Positions 26,363 through 37,970 of a stretch of 64,000 bases of DNA are shown piece by piece. Where the stretch lies: assembly GCA_003117195.1 (NCBI GenBank), contig BDSI01000105.1, forward strand, positions 372,001 through 436,000, written 5' to 3'. Both the position numbers and the translations under genes were made by a program. The stretch comes from Eudorina sp. 2006-703-Eu-15. Its lineage: Eukaryota; Chlorophyta; Chlorophyceae; Chlamydomonadales; Volvocaceae. The stretch's first letter is position 1. Each line of letters begins with the position of its first letter. Below the pieces are notes generated by a model, which saw nothing but the letters and a program-made list of their open reading frames with translations, ran no database searches and was not told where the DNA came from.

Positions 26363-27021
26363 CGTGGAGCGCTGCGTCAGCTGCACCCTCCTGCCATGAG
26401 TAGGATCTTCGTGTGTGCTTATACTGGCAATCTGGCATCCTAGCCTATAGAGCGAAAGTGAGTAATCGAGAAAGATCGTGTAGAACGTCGCTTGGGGTTT
26501 GAGCATACGCGTACAGTCAACTGAACCGTTTGACAGCACTGTACGCCCTCCGCCGTTCATGCATATTTTTGTGCTGCGATTGCTTACAAGGGCTAACCAC
26601 CGACTATGTACAGACTGACAATGCATCAATGTGTGGTGATGCGGCAGGGCGTAGTGCTGAGGTTTCCAGGGTATGGCTGTGATGGGCGCCACTGCTGGCT
26701 GTTTGGCCAAGGGGCCCGCGCAGGCTGACGCAGTGTTGGGCAGCAGGTGGAACGCTTGTTTAGGAGCCCTGGGCAGAGATGAGGCTTAGACCTGTTATTA
26801 TTAGGACATGACTGACCAGGATAATTTTCTATGACTGTCAATACATAGTCTCCACTGGCGGAGGAGCGCGCGAGCTGTGCATTGTACGGTGTCGTCCCGT
26901 GGGCACTGCAATGCAAAACGAGGGGTGTGCGATTTGACTTTACGGAGTCTAATTCGTCTGCATGTAATCAACTGTTCAGTGCGCTGTTGTATAATAGCGC
27001 GCGAACGAGCATAGGCCGATC
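26363..27021 (+). other. Kinesin 3' UTR and DJ-1 upstream region
   Basis: 659 nt between two plus-strand genes. A TGTAA at 26963-26967 may end the kinesin transcript only about 55 nt before the DJ-1 ATG, leaving little room for a separate promoter. Nothing else recognised. Confidence 0.45.
26963..26967 (+). terminator. Candidate TGTAA polyadenylation signal for the kinesin gene
   Basis: TGTAA about 600 nt after the kinesin stop. Its nearness to the next ATG makes the assignment tentative. Confidence 0.35.
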
Positions 27022-28169
27022 ATGCTTCTGACAGCTGCGAAAGGGTCGTTCCTTGCCACCGGTGCATCGTCGGCGCACAGGCGGCCGTCGTTTTCGAAAG
27101 CTACTGCTATTGTTCTACATAGTTCCAAGCCACACCGGCGTGCCATCTCCATAATGGCCGCAGCTAACGCAGAAAAACGAGTCCTTGTTCCTGTCGGCAA
27201 CGGCACAGAAGAGATGGAAGCAGTAATTATGATTGACGTGCTCAGGCGCGCGGGTGCCTTGGTCACCGTCGCTTCTGTGGAGAATTCCACTGAGGTCGTC
27301 TGCTCTCGCGGCGTGAAGCTGATTGCCGATAAGATGATCCACGATTGCTCAGGGACTAGCTATGACCTCATCGCTTGTCCGGTGAGGCCAGGGAAACGTC
27401 TTGGGTGTTGCGAGAATGTGTCATGCGAGGACGGCGCTGTTGTCACTGCCAAGCAGCGCTGTACCTTGCAGTTGTGTACCGGTAATGCGTTCATAACCCT
27501 ATATGCACGTAGGGTGGCATGCCGGGCGCTGAGCGTCTCCGCGATTCAGCGGAACTGGAGAGCATGGTCAGGGCACAAAAGGACACGGGCCGCTTGTACG
27601 CTGCTATCTGTGCGACACCGTATGTCTTCTTCGAGACCAAAGGGTTGATTGACGGCAAGGCGGCAACGGCGCACCCGGCATTCTCGGATGGCCTGAAAGA
27701 CCAGAGGTACACGACACCGCACTTATGCCGGGCAGAGGGAGAATCGATACCACACGCCGCACGTCGTCACATCATTGGGGGTTGTGTTGAACAAGCCCCC
27801 CGTTAGGTGCCCGGACCGGGTCCTACGGAAGTGGTGCACGGGCGTGGGCGGCTTGTCGTGTTGTCCGCCGGATCCAGCTTTCCTGCGTTCTTGCGGAACT
27901 GGGCGTCCTGCAGCTCCTCATGCTGGTGCTTTATCCCGACATGCCCTGTTTCGTTAGCCTTTGCTATAGCAATCGTGCTCCCTTCCTGCCGCTCCCGTCG
28001 GGCTCACAGGCAAGTACTTGACCGCGTGGTCGTTGACGGCAACCTGACCACCAGCCGCGGCCCAGGGACGGCGTTCGAGTTCGCGCTGTCGCTGGTGAAG
28101 CAACTGTACGGCGAGGACAAGGCCAATCAGGTTGCGGGGCCAATGGTCATGTATCCGTACAAGATCTGA
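27022..28169 (+). CDS. DJ-1/PARK7 family protein (DJ-1/PfpI superfamily), organelle-targeted
   Basis: Redox-responsive DJ-1 family member; glyoxalase or deglycase activity is reported for relatives. Exons: 27022-27381, 27513-27706, 28010-28169, all in phase, 237 aa. Residues 1-45 are rich in Ser, Ala, Arg and His without acids, suggesting a plastid or mitochondrial presequence; Met45 could be an internal start giving a cytosolic form. The conserved Glu is E66 (NGTEEMEAV) and the nucleophile is C153 (AAIC) in the nucleophile elbow, with GGMPGAE before it, a TAHP His afterwards, and [20 protein letters not shown] near the end. It has one DJ-1 domain, whereas Arabidopsis DJ-1 homologues carry two in tandem. 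Confidence 0.93.
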
Positions 28170-28840
28170 ATGCAAAGAAGTTGGCAACATCACCGTCAGG
28201 TGTCATACTTTCATTGCTCATAATGGTCTGCATTGTTGAGGCTGGGGTTTGTCGGTGGCCGTAGCCATGAAAGTGGTCATGAAAGTGTCCGGTGGGCAGG
28301 GGGTCGCTGCGCAATGAGACGCGTACCGTCCACCTGACGCATGTGCCAGGGGGGTGGATGGTAAGATCAGGGGCAGCGTAAAGGGCTGGGTAGCGGCAGG
28401 CAGGTATGAGCGTTTTTGTGCTTGCCCTGCGTGGGCAGGGTTTGTAAGCGCGCCGGGCTGCAATTAATCATGCACTTCAAAGTACGATGTTGCGTCCACC
28501 TTGTTCCCGTGATGATATCGTACGTGATACCGATTCAGGCCATGCACTGGGTTGACCGATCAGCATGTGGGTATGACGAGCATATCGCGTAACGAACGGG
28601 TGTTGTTGCTAGGTATCCTAGTCTGGGACGAAGCACGTTATGCAAGCAGGATTCTGTACAGGCGTACAAAATCAATTCATGTACCTGATTTCCAAGATCC
28701 ACTGTGTGCCTGGCTGCGTCAGGTGACAGCCCCGCATGACGCTGTGAAGCACCACCTCCATGCAAGCTCGAGGGCGTCATGCAGGCTGAGAGCAAGGCGA
28801 CCGCAGCACGCGTATGTCTCTTATGTCATCCGTTGCAGTC

Positions 28841-28845
28841 TGTAA
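28841..28845 (+). terminator. Candidate TGTAA polyadenylation signal for DJ-1
   Basis: TGTAA about 670 nt after the DJ-1 stop. Confidence 0.35.
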
Positions 28846-29250
28846 TTAACAACACACGTGATGCGGAACGGCGTCAGCTCCAGCCCGGAGGTGCTCGCGT
28901 TCCGATCCCCGGGCCCGCAGCCAGCTGTGCAGGGCCACAGACACACGCATCCTCAACCAGTCCGACACAGACCCATCCACAGACCGTCAAATAGCGATGA
29001 CACATACAAACCCTGCACTCCATTGCCATAGTCCCCGGGCGGACAGGGAAATTAGGAAGCTTGCGTCATACCGCTCCACCTGCCAGCCATGTCCTTTTGC
29101 CGCGCAGCCATGCATGGTTACGAGTGCAGTGCGCGAGCCGCTCGCCGGCACGTGCAGCCGCACCCGCAGCTGGAATGCTTCAACTCTGCGCTGCGCTCTG
29201 GAGCCTCGAGCAACCAGGCCGATGCTCAAACAGCAGCACACTTGCCGCGA

Positions 29251-29515
29251 GCAGCCCCTGCACCCGTGCTCGCGGTGGCATGCAGCCCGCACCGCCTCGC
29301 ACCCAGTCAGCCTCGCTTGCCGTGTGGCGGGCATTGGCAGCAGCCGGCCTCCGCCCCCACAGACATTCCCGCTTATTTCAAAAGCAGCCCCTGCACCCGT
29401 GCTCGCGGTGGCATGCAGCCCGCACCGCCTCGCACCCAGTCAGCCTCGCTTGCCGTGTGGTGGGCATTGGCAGCAGCCGGCCTCCGCCCCCACAGACATG
29501 CCCGCTTATTTCAAA
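29251..29515. repeat. 133-bp tandem duplication
   Basis: Copy 1 at 29251-29383 and copy 2 at 29384-29515, with only a few mismatches (for example GTGTGGCGGG versus GTGTGGTGGG, and GACATTCCC versus GACATGCCC). Both lie downstream of the DUF4211 gene. Confidence 0.92.
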
Positions 29516-29782
29516 TTCTACACAGCTAGATACGTGCATGCATCGCTGCTTGGTTTCGCCGGGTATGCGTTCGGCCGCATCCCCATCTCCATCCTTCCAC
29601 ACCCCAACGCCCAGGGCGCCTGGGAGCCCTGACTACAATACAAGTCTACAACCGACTCCCAGCCGATGGAGGCTGGCATCCAACGTGGTCTACGGCTCAA
29701 CATCCCCACCTCCGCAACACCCGCAAACAGACAGTCCCTACGCCCTCGCCCTCCGACACGAACCGCTGTTAAATTACCTATA

Positions 29783-29787
29783 TTACA
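29783..29787 (-). terminator. Candidate TGTAA polyadenylation signal for the DUF4211 gene
   Basis: TTACA on the plus strand, 73 nt beyond the minus-strand stop at 29860. Confidence 0.45.
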
Positions 29788-29859
29788 GTGGGGACCCGCT
29801 GCGGGGTCATCGGCGCACCCGCCCAAACCTGCGGGACAACTCTCAATTCCGCCAAACGC

Positions 29860-32800
29860 CTACAACCGGCGGTTTGGGCAGTCCCTGGCCCAATGACCCA
29901 GCTGGTTGCATCGGAAGCACTCCCCGCCTGGCCGCTCCCAGGGCGCCAGGTACTGGTAGGCTTGCCGCGGGGGTGACCCGGAGGGAGCTTGCGGCCCCGG
30001 AGGCTCCTGCGGCGGCGGCTGTGGGGCTGAGGCGGCAGCCATCATCGTCCACGCCTGCTGGTGCTGGTGCTGGCGCTGATGCTGGTGCTGATACTGGTGC
30101 TCGTGATGCTGCTGGTGGTGATGCTGCAGAGGCGCCTGCGGTGGCGGCGCCGGGTGTTGTGGCTGCGGCTGAGTTGAAGACAGGTTGGCCACCACCGCCG
30201 CGGACGCCGAGTTCAGACGCTGCACAAGGCTGCCGACGCCGCCGCCTCGCAGGCTCAGATCCGCCGCGAGGTACGGTTGCGCCTGCGTCGGGGCCTGCGT
30301 CATGGCGGCACCGGCCGCTGGCGTACCCCAAGCAGCTTCCGCCGCCGCCTCCGCCGCCACCCGCTCCGCCAGCGCCAGTGCGGGACTTGGGACCACGGCC
30401 GATGGCACTGGCAGCGCCTGCGGGGCTGGCTGCGGGCAGGACCGCTCGTATGACACCACCACCTCCTCCGCCGCCTGCGCCTCCCGCCGCTCCTGACCAA
30501 TAGGGCTGACTGCTCCGCTGCCTCGGCGCCTCCAGTCCGGACTGGTGCCGGCGGTCGCAGGGCCCGCCACCGCTCCAGGCCTGGCCTGGGTGGGGTGTTC
30601 TCGGGGGACCTCGACCTCGTCCCCACTGCTGCTGTCCAGGAGCTCCACCACAAGGACCTCCCGCCGCCGCGGGCTGCCGGCGGCGGCGGCGCCCACCGAT
30701 GCCGAGGCCGTCGTCGCCGCCGCCGCCGCTGCTGAAGGCCGCGGGGCAGCACGTCGCTCCTGCGACCCTGCCGGCTGGCTGCCACTGCGCGGCGTCAGCA
30801 GCTCTGATATCTTCAACTGGCGGCCGCTGCCGACCCATGGCCGTGGCGACGTCCCTGCCCCGGCCAACGGCGTGCCCAGGTCCGCCCGGGATGCGGCGGC
30901 GGCCGCCGCCGCCGCGGCAGCCGCACGTTCCGCCGCAGCTGAGGCGGCGGCCGCGGCCGCATTCGCGGCGGCCGCGCGAGCATGTGCCGCGGCGGCTTCT
31001 TGCGCGGCGGTGGCGGCCGCCGCCGCTGCCGCGGCAGCAGCGTCGGCGCGCTTGCGGCGGGTGGATTCCCGCACGTCAACCACGTGAGGTGCCGACGCGA
31101 CACCCGCAGCGCCAGCCCCGCCGCCTCCACCTCCGCCTCCGCCCAAATCCCCTGACTCGTCGTCCTCAATCACCCGCCGCCTTAACCGCGGCTTCGGCGG
31201 TGCCTTGGCCGCTCGCCTCGGCGCGCCCACATTGCCGTCATCGTCGTCATCGTCATCACCGCCGCCCTCACCATCGCCGCCAGCAGTATCGTCCCCGATA
31301 CCGTCCCCGTCGTCCTCGCCGCCCTCCTCCTCCTCCTCCCCCTCCTCCTGCTTCTCATCCTCTCCACCCTCCTCTTCTTCTTCCTCCTCCTCCTCCTCCT
31401 CCTCCTCGCCGTCTTCGGGTGGAATGTTGGGGACATCTGACTCATAGCCGTCGGGGGAGTCGTGCAGCTCGTACATCGCGTCCGCCACCTGGTAACAACA
31501 ACATGCAGCCACAGTATGACAGCAAGGGGCATTATGGATGACAACCTACGTAACAGGGAAGCAGCGATGGAACACATCTGGCCGTCCAACCATAAAAACC
31601 ATGATGATTACAGTAGGCTGTCAAGGCAGGGCCGCCCCTGGAGGCGTCGAAAAGCTCCAGATATGCTGTATGCGTCGCCGTGGCTCCGGAGCAACGGCAC
31701 CGGGCCACACACTGACCCGAAAGGGAAGGCACCAAACCCTCGAGGCTGTCTGGCGCAGGCAGCGCAGCACCTCATCTGCTCCCGACCGTCCCCCGCCCGG
31801 TCCCGAGCCACACGAATCGCCTCGGCGCACGACATTCCGCAGCGGCCTTTCGGTCTCTCTGTCCCCCACCGCCCACCCGTTTCGGGGCGGAAGTAAACCG
31901 TTCGACAGTAAATCATCTGGTCATTTGTTAGCGCAAGCCATCTTCGTCGCCGGTGGCCCGCCCCGCAACTTGGGCTCGGCTCCGGGCCCGCCGGCTGCTA
32001 CCTCCCGACCCAACCTGGACCCCGCAGCCCCTCCAGCCCCCGCACTCACCATCCTGCCCGGATTGAACCGGTTGTCCTTGCAGTTCTGTGACATGTACAG
32101 CTTCTCCGCAGCGTAGTTGATATCCTTGTACTTGTTGTAAATCGCGGTCAGGTACTTGCGGTCGTTGCTCAGGATGTTGAGCATCGCCCAGGAGCGGATC
32201 TGGTCGGGCAGGAAGTAGTTGGGATCCCTGAGGTTGTACGGGGGTACGGGCGTACGGAGGTACGGGCAAGGGCAGATCTCACGGGCGAGGGGAATCTGCA
32301 AGGGCGCCAGCAGCAAGCAACCGTTGGAACAAGCAACCGTTGAAACAAGCACCGTTGAAACAAGCAACCATTGCAAGTGTCAGGGACGGTACGGCACACG
32401 GCACCCGTACAGCAGATGAGTCACCGCCACTCTCGGGCCCCCATCCGCTGCTGGTACGCCCCCGTGCCGGCTTCACTCGAGTCAGTACCTTCCGCACCGC
32501 CGCCTGCGCCGTGGCCCCACGGGCTTTCTCCTGCCCTGCCCGCCCGCGCGCCTCACCCTGGCCGCAGATATCCCCTCACCCTGGCCGCAGATATCCCCTC
32601 ACCCTGGCCGCAGATATCCCCTCACCCTGGCCGCAGATATCCCCTCACCCTGGCCGCAGATATCCCCTCACCCTGGCCGCAGATATCCCCTCACCCTGGC
32701 CGCAGATATCCCCTCACCCTGGCCGCAGATATCCCCTCACCCTGGCCGCAGATATCGATATCCCCTCACCCTGGCCGCAGATATCCCCTCAACAGGAACT

Positions 32801-35800
32801 TGAGCCGCCGCTTGAGCGCCGACATCAGCCAGCGCTTGAAGTGCATGAGGGCGTGCATGAGCACGATGCGCTCGCAGCACAAGCCGCCCGCCAGGAACTC
32901 CCGGGCCCTGCGCTTCCGCGCCTCCTCCGCCGCCTCCCTCTCCTTCCGGGTCAACGGCCACGCCCCCTCTCCGGCGACCTCCTCCTCCTCTTCCTCCTCC
33001 TCCTCCTCCTCCTCTTCCTTGCCGTCCACGGGCTCACCCACCAGATGGAGGGTATGCAGCGTATGAGTCCTGGGGTGGGGTAGGCGCGACAAGGGGCATC
33101 CGGGGATGTTCTGAGGAAGAACCCGCCCAACCCGGTGGGGGCATCCGGTGGTGGGTGTAGGGGGACAGGCACACGGAGCGGGGGCGGGGGCATCGCACGT
33201 TCGCACCCGACGGCCGGGGACCCCACCCGGTGACCAAACGGATCGGGACAAGCCAACTTGCTCCATCGCCCCTCAATGCTCTGGCCCGCACCATACACCA
33301 ATCCAACAAGCCTATCCTGCCCTGGCCTGCCCTGGCCTGGCCTGGCCTGCCCTGGCCTGCCCTGGCCTGCCCTGGCCTGCCCTGGCCTGCCCTGGCCTGG
33401 CCTGGCCTGGCCCGCCCTGGCCTGCTGGTTCACCAGTGACCCGGGCCTCTCCCGGGGCCCTTCCCGCCCCCGGCTGCATCGCATGCCGCCCACCCGCATG
33501 CGGTCGTGTTCCAGCCCGCCAGTCAGTCACCGGTGTGCGATGTGCCAACGGGTCCACCTCACCTCCGCGCGTGGCAAATGTCGCAGGCCGGCTCCTCCTC
33601 ATCGAGACCCAGGTGCGGCCCCCTGGGGCGGGGTGGGGTGCGGTGGGGTATTTTGGGGTGGGTTGTGGGGTGGGGTGGGGTGAGGCGGGGTCACGATGCG
33701 CACATGGAGCATTATGTGCTCTCCACGTGCCAACGTCTCCACGCGAGAACGACATGCCCCTCTCGAACCGTGCGCGCATGTGGAGACAACTCCGCGCGCG
33801 CGTGTGTTCCTGTGCCGCAGTGTAGGCCTGTGGGTCTCCGGGTACTGAGTCGTCGGATACCGTTGCGCGAATCGGGATGTCCTGCATCCATCCATCGGCG
33901 CGCAGTGCCGCCTCACCCGTACTGCATTTCCTCCTCCATCTTCCTCAGGATCGCCTCCTGCGCGGCCGCCGTACCGGCCCTGCCGAAGAACTGCGCCGGG
34001 GTCATGCCGTCGATCAGCAGCGTGGGGTAGCGCTCCAGCGCCCTGTGGCGGGTGCGGACCGGGGGGGCCGGACGTCGCCGTCACCGGGCAAGGGGCTGGC
34101 GGGCCGACGTCGCCGTCACCGGGCAAGGGGCTGGCGGGCCGGACGTCGCCGTCACCGGGCAAGGGGCTGGCGGGCCGACGTCACCGTCACCGGGCAAGGG
34201 GCTGGCGGGCCGGACAACAAGGATGACGACGGCGACGACGGCAGCCAGCGTTTTCAGAGCAGTGTGGGTATGTGGGGTGGGGTGGGGTGGCTGAGCCGGC
34301 AGGGACTCCAGGAAGGGCCCGTCACGTTGCGCCATACCACTTACGTGAGGAGCCCAAGCTTCGTGACAGCATAGACCCAGTTGTACGATTTGGTCCGTTC
34401 CCTGCGCGGTCACACACGCACACACGCACACACAGAGTTTCACCGGTTGGGGGTCGTCGTTCTGGAGCTGACTGTAGCAACTCATTGGTTCCTACCGTAT
34501 CACCATCGCCAAAGGGCTTTTGCTGTCTCGCGGCTCAGTTCTGCCCTAATACATAGTTTCACCGTTGCATAGGTACGCGTGCGCTGTCGGGATCTGTGAC
34601 GCGCATCCCACACGGTCGCTAGGGCAGGTGCAAGCCCACGATGGCCCACGATAGCGAGGGTGCAAGCCCACGATAGCAATGCCGGTCGACCTACATGAAG
34701 CCCCGCCCAACGCCCCCTCCCACATGTCCTCCCTCCTTGCATGAATGACCAAGCGGATTGAAACGCGCAGGGCCGGCCCCGATCAGTCCGGTCAGGCAGG
34801 TCAGTCCGGTCAGTCCGTCAGTCCGGTCAGTCCGTCAGTCCGGTCAGTCCGGTCAGTCCGGTCGGATCCCGCCGTACCGCCGCCAGCGCCTCCAGCCCCC
34901 AGGGCCGTGGACGCCGCTCCAGCGGTACGGCAGTCTTGCGTTGACCCATGCGGTCCGCGCATCCACTGTCACCCTCGACCTCCCTCCTGGAACTCCGTTT
35001 AGGGTCCCCTACGCCCTGGGGCCTGGCCCTTCCCGATCCTCCACCCATCGTTCCTAATTCAGCCCTCCCAATCCCCATCTCCCCCCGTGACCACCCACCT
35101 GCGGTCCTTCAACTCGGTCTCGAAGTGGCTACGAACAGCGCAGCACACCGCAGCACAGCACAGCACAGCACAGCACAGCAGCCCGGGGGCCGTCACGGGC
35201 GACACCACGAGACGCCAGCGGGCGCAAGCCGCTGGAGAGGTCAAGAGAGGTCGAGAGGGAGGAGGTGTGGAGGGCGGCCCCGGCTGCGAGATGGCCCACA
35301 GCACCGCCCCGTCTCGCAGCCCCCCACCCCCGGCTGGCCCACCACCCAGCCGCCCCGCCCAACCCTCCCCGCCCCGGCCAGTCCCCACTCTCACCTGCAC
35401 CGGACCTTCAAGTCCATCTTCATCTGCAGCAGGTCCTCCTCGCTCTCCCCCGCCTCACCCACCCTCAGGTTCAGCAGCTCGCACAGCATGGGGGTCTGCG
35501 TGCGAATCAGCGTTGGCGTGAGCGTGAGCGCACGTTGGGGTGTGTGGGGGAGGGAACAGCGAGTTGGTCAAATCAATGCCGGATGCCGGGGGTTCGGGAT
35601 TGCAGTGCAATGCAGGGCAGTACTAAAGTCGGTCACCTGCGAGACGAATGAGCCAGGGGGTGCCGGCGGAGGATTTCCCCGGCGCCCACCCCCTTTGAGG
35701 GGCTCCGTTTGTTCACCCCGTCGTCCGCTTCCTTCGCCCGGTAACAGCCTCCCAGGCCCGGGGCAAGTCCCACATCATCGCGCCTCCCAGCCGGGTCCTA

Positions 35801-37930
35801 GCCGTGGTCAACCTTTGATGGCCCTCTTCAACCCAGGCCCCAGCACCCACCCACCGACCCACCCACCACCCAGGACTTGAAGTTCTCCAGCATGTCCGAG
35901 TGCATCTTGCCAAGGATGGGCGACCGCATCGCCGCCCGACCGCCACCCGCCGGCAGGCCGGACGCGGCGACCGCGCCGCGCCTGCCGCCGCGGCCCCTCT
36001 TCCCAGGCGGCGGCGTCCGCGGCCCCGCCTCCTCCTCTGAAGGCAAGCCGTCATCGCTCGCCTCGCCCTCCTCCACCTCCCCGTCATCAATGAAGCTGTC
36101 GTCATCATCATCGCCGTCGTCGCCGCCCTCCTGCTCCCCCGCTGCCGCTTGCGCCTGCGCTTTGCCGCCCCGCCCGCGCCCGCGCCCCCGCCCACGCCGC
36201 CGGCCGCCCGTCTTGTTACCCGTCGCCGCCGCCCCACCGCTGCCGCCCGCGCCGCCGCCCATCTCGACCTCCTCCAACTCGTCCTCCAGCTCGCGCTCCG
36301 CCGCCGCCGCGTCCTCCTCCTCTTCATCCGCGCTGTCGTACATTGCGTGCGCCGCCACCTCCGCATCCCCGTCCTCGTCCAAGCCAGGGTGCATCCGGTA
36401 CACGCGACGTCGACGCTCCCGGGCAGCACCTCGCCCTGGCCCCTCCTCCTCCTCCTCCACATCCCCCTCCTCGTCCTCGTCGCCGCCGCTACCGTTGTTG
36501 TCCGGGAGCTCTGCATCAAAACACACACGGGCAAGTGGTTTGGGTCGGGCGGGTTTTCCTCGCTGAGAACACACACGGCACGGGTGGGCTTCTCATTAAA
36601 CACACGGCACAGCACCGCGGGGTAGTCTGCAAACGCCATAGGGACGACCCCACGCAAGGGTGCATGGTCCTAAGCCCTCCACCTCCCCGTATGCTCGGGC
36701 AGTCAGCGCAGCACATCGTACCAACCAGTTCGTACCGTCCCTCTTCCACCCTCTACCCCGGCGCGACACCCGGCAGCCTCCGGAGCTCCTCCCCACCTTC
36801 CAGCGCGCCCTCCAGCCGCCTCCGGGCCCGTTCCCGCAGCTCCTCCGCCGTCACCTGCTGCCGAACAGCAGGCGCCCGCAGGCTGCGCGGAGTGCCGCCG
36901 GCGCGGCCCGCATCGGCGCCGCCGCCGCCGGCGCCGCGGCCAGAGGTACCATCGGCCCTTCGCAACCGCCCGGCCCTTGGTTGCACCGCCGCTGCTGCTG
37001 CTGCTGCTGTTGCTGCGTCGCCATCATCGACGTCTTCAGAGTCCTCCAGCGCCTCCTCCCGCGCCCCGTCCTCCGCCTTGGCCGCCTCCTGCCGCGCCGC
37101 TGCGCGGAGCCGTCGCCGGCCGCTGTGCCTGGCCGCCGACGCGGCACCGCATCTGCCTGGACGCCCCCGCGCGTCGCCGCGTCCGTCCTCCTCCCGTTCG
37201 TCCTCCTCCTCCTCTTCCGCACCCGCCTCACCCGCACCCCTCAATCCGCTGCCCGTTGCTGCCTTCCGCGGAAGCCTTCCTGGCTTCCCGCGCCCCGCCT
37301 TTCCTGCCCGTGTGCCCGCGACCTCCTCGTCGCCGCCGCTGCTGTCCTCCGCTGACTCAAGGTACGCCCCCCGGGTCGGGGCAGACTTCTGGCGCTTCTT
37401 CGCGGCAGAGCCCCCACGGGCGGCTGCACTCCTGGGGCGCGGCTTCACAACTTCCTCCTCCTCTTCTTCCTCCTCCTCCTCCGCCTCCTCCTTCTCGTTG
37501 TCGTCCTCCTCCCTGTCCTCGTCCTCAATCTCTTCATCGCTACCATCCCCCTCCTCCTGCGCGTCCTGGTAGTCCGGGTCCGAGTCACTCGCCCTCCGCG
37601 AGCGCGTCCCCGAGCACCGCCGTTCACCCCCCGCCCTGTCGGCGCCGCGCGCATGGCGCCCCCGCTGCCGCTGTTGCGGCTGCGACCGCGCCTGCTGTTG
37701 CTGTTGCTGCTGCTGCCTGGCGCTGCGGCGCCGAGGGGGCTGCACCTCCTCCTCCCCCTCCTCCTGGCCCTTCTCCTCCGCCGGCCGCTCGCTGCCCCTC
37801 AGCCGCTTCCGCAGGCGCGGCGACTCCCTCGTCGGGTGCTCCTCCTCATCCTGCGGATGTTGCTGTTGCGGTTGCTTTGCAGCGCCGCGTCGCGCGCGGC
37901 CGCCACGCATTCCGCGGCCTCCCGGTGACT

Positions 37931-37970
<40 letters not shown>

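Larger units (their letters stand above)
28170..29859. other. Convergent intergenic region between DJ-1 and the DUF4211 gene
   Basis: 1.69 kb between two opposing stops. It contains a TGTAA at 28841-28845 (DJ-1), a minus-strand TGTAA at 29783-29787 (DUF4211 gene) and a 133-bp tandem duplication. Long open frames at 29061-30503 run through the duplication and antisense to the DUF4211 last exon; they look like GC-driven shadows. Confidence 0.5.

Noticed and set aside
29061..30503. 480-codon plus-strand frame
   Set aside because: It runs through the tandem duplication and antisense to the DUF4211 last exon, and is Pro/Ala/Arg-rich with no motif.
32551..32786. CRISPR-like regular repeats
   Set aside because: Units are contiguous without spacers and sit in a eukaryotic intron; this is a minisatellite.
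34878..34990. Alternative frame of the DUF4211 exon giving TAVPLERRPRPWGLEALAAV
   Set aside because: Looks plausible, but its donor phase does not match the next exon (RALERYPTLL); the frame with PYRWSGVHG and the same donor does.
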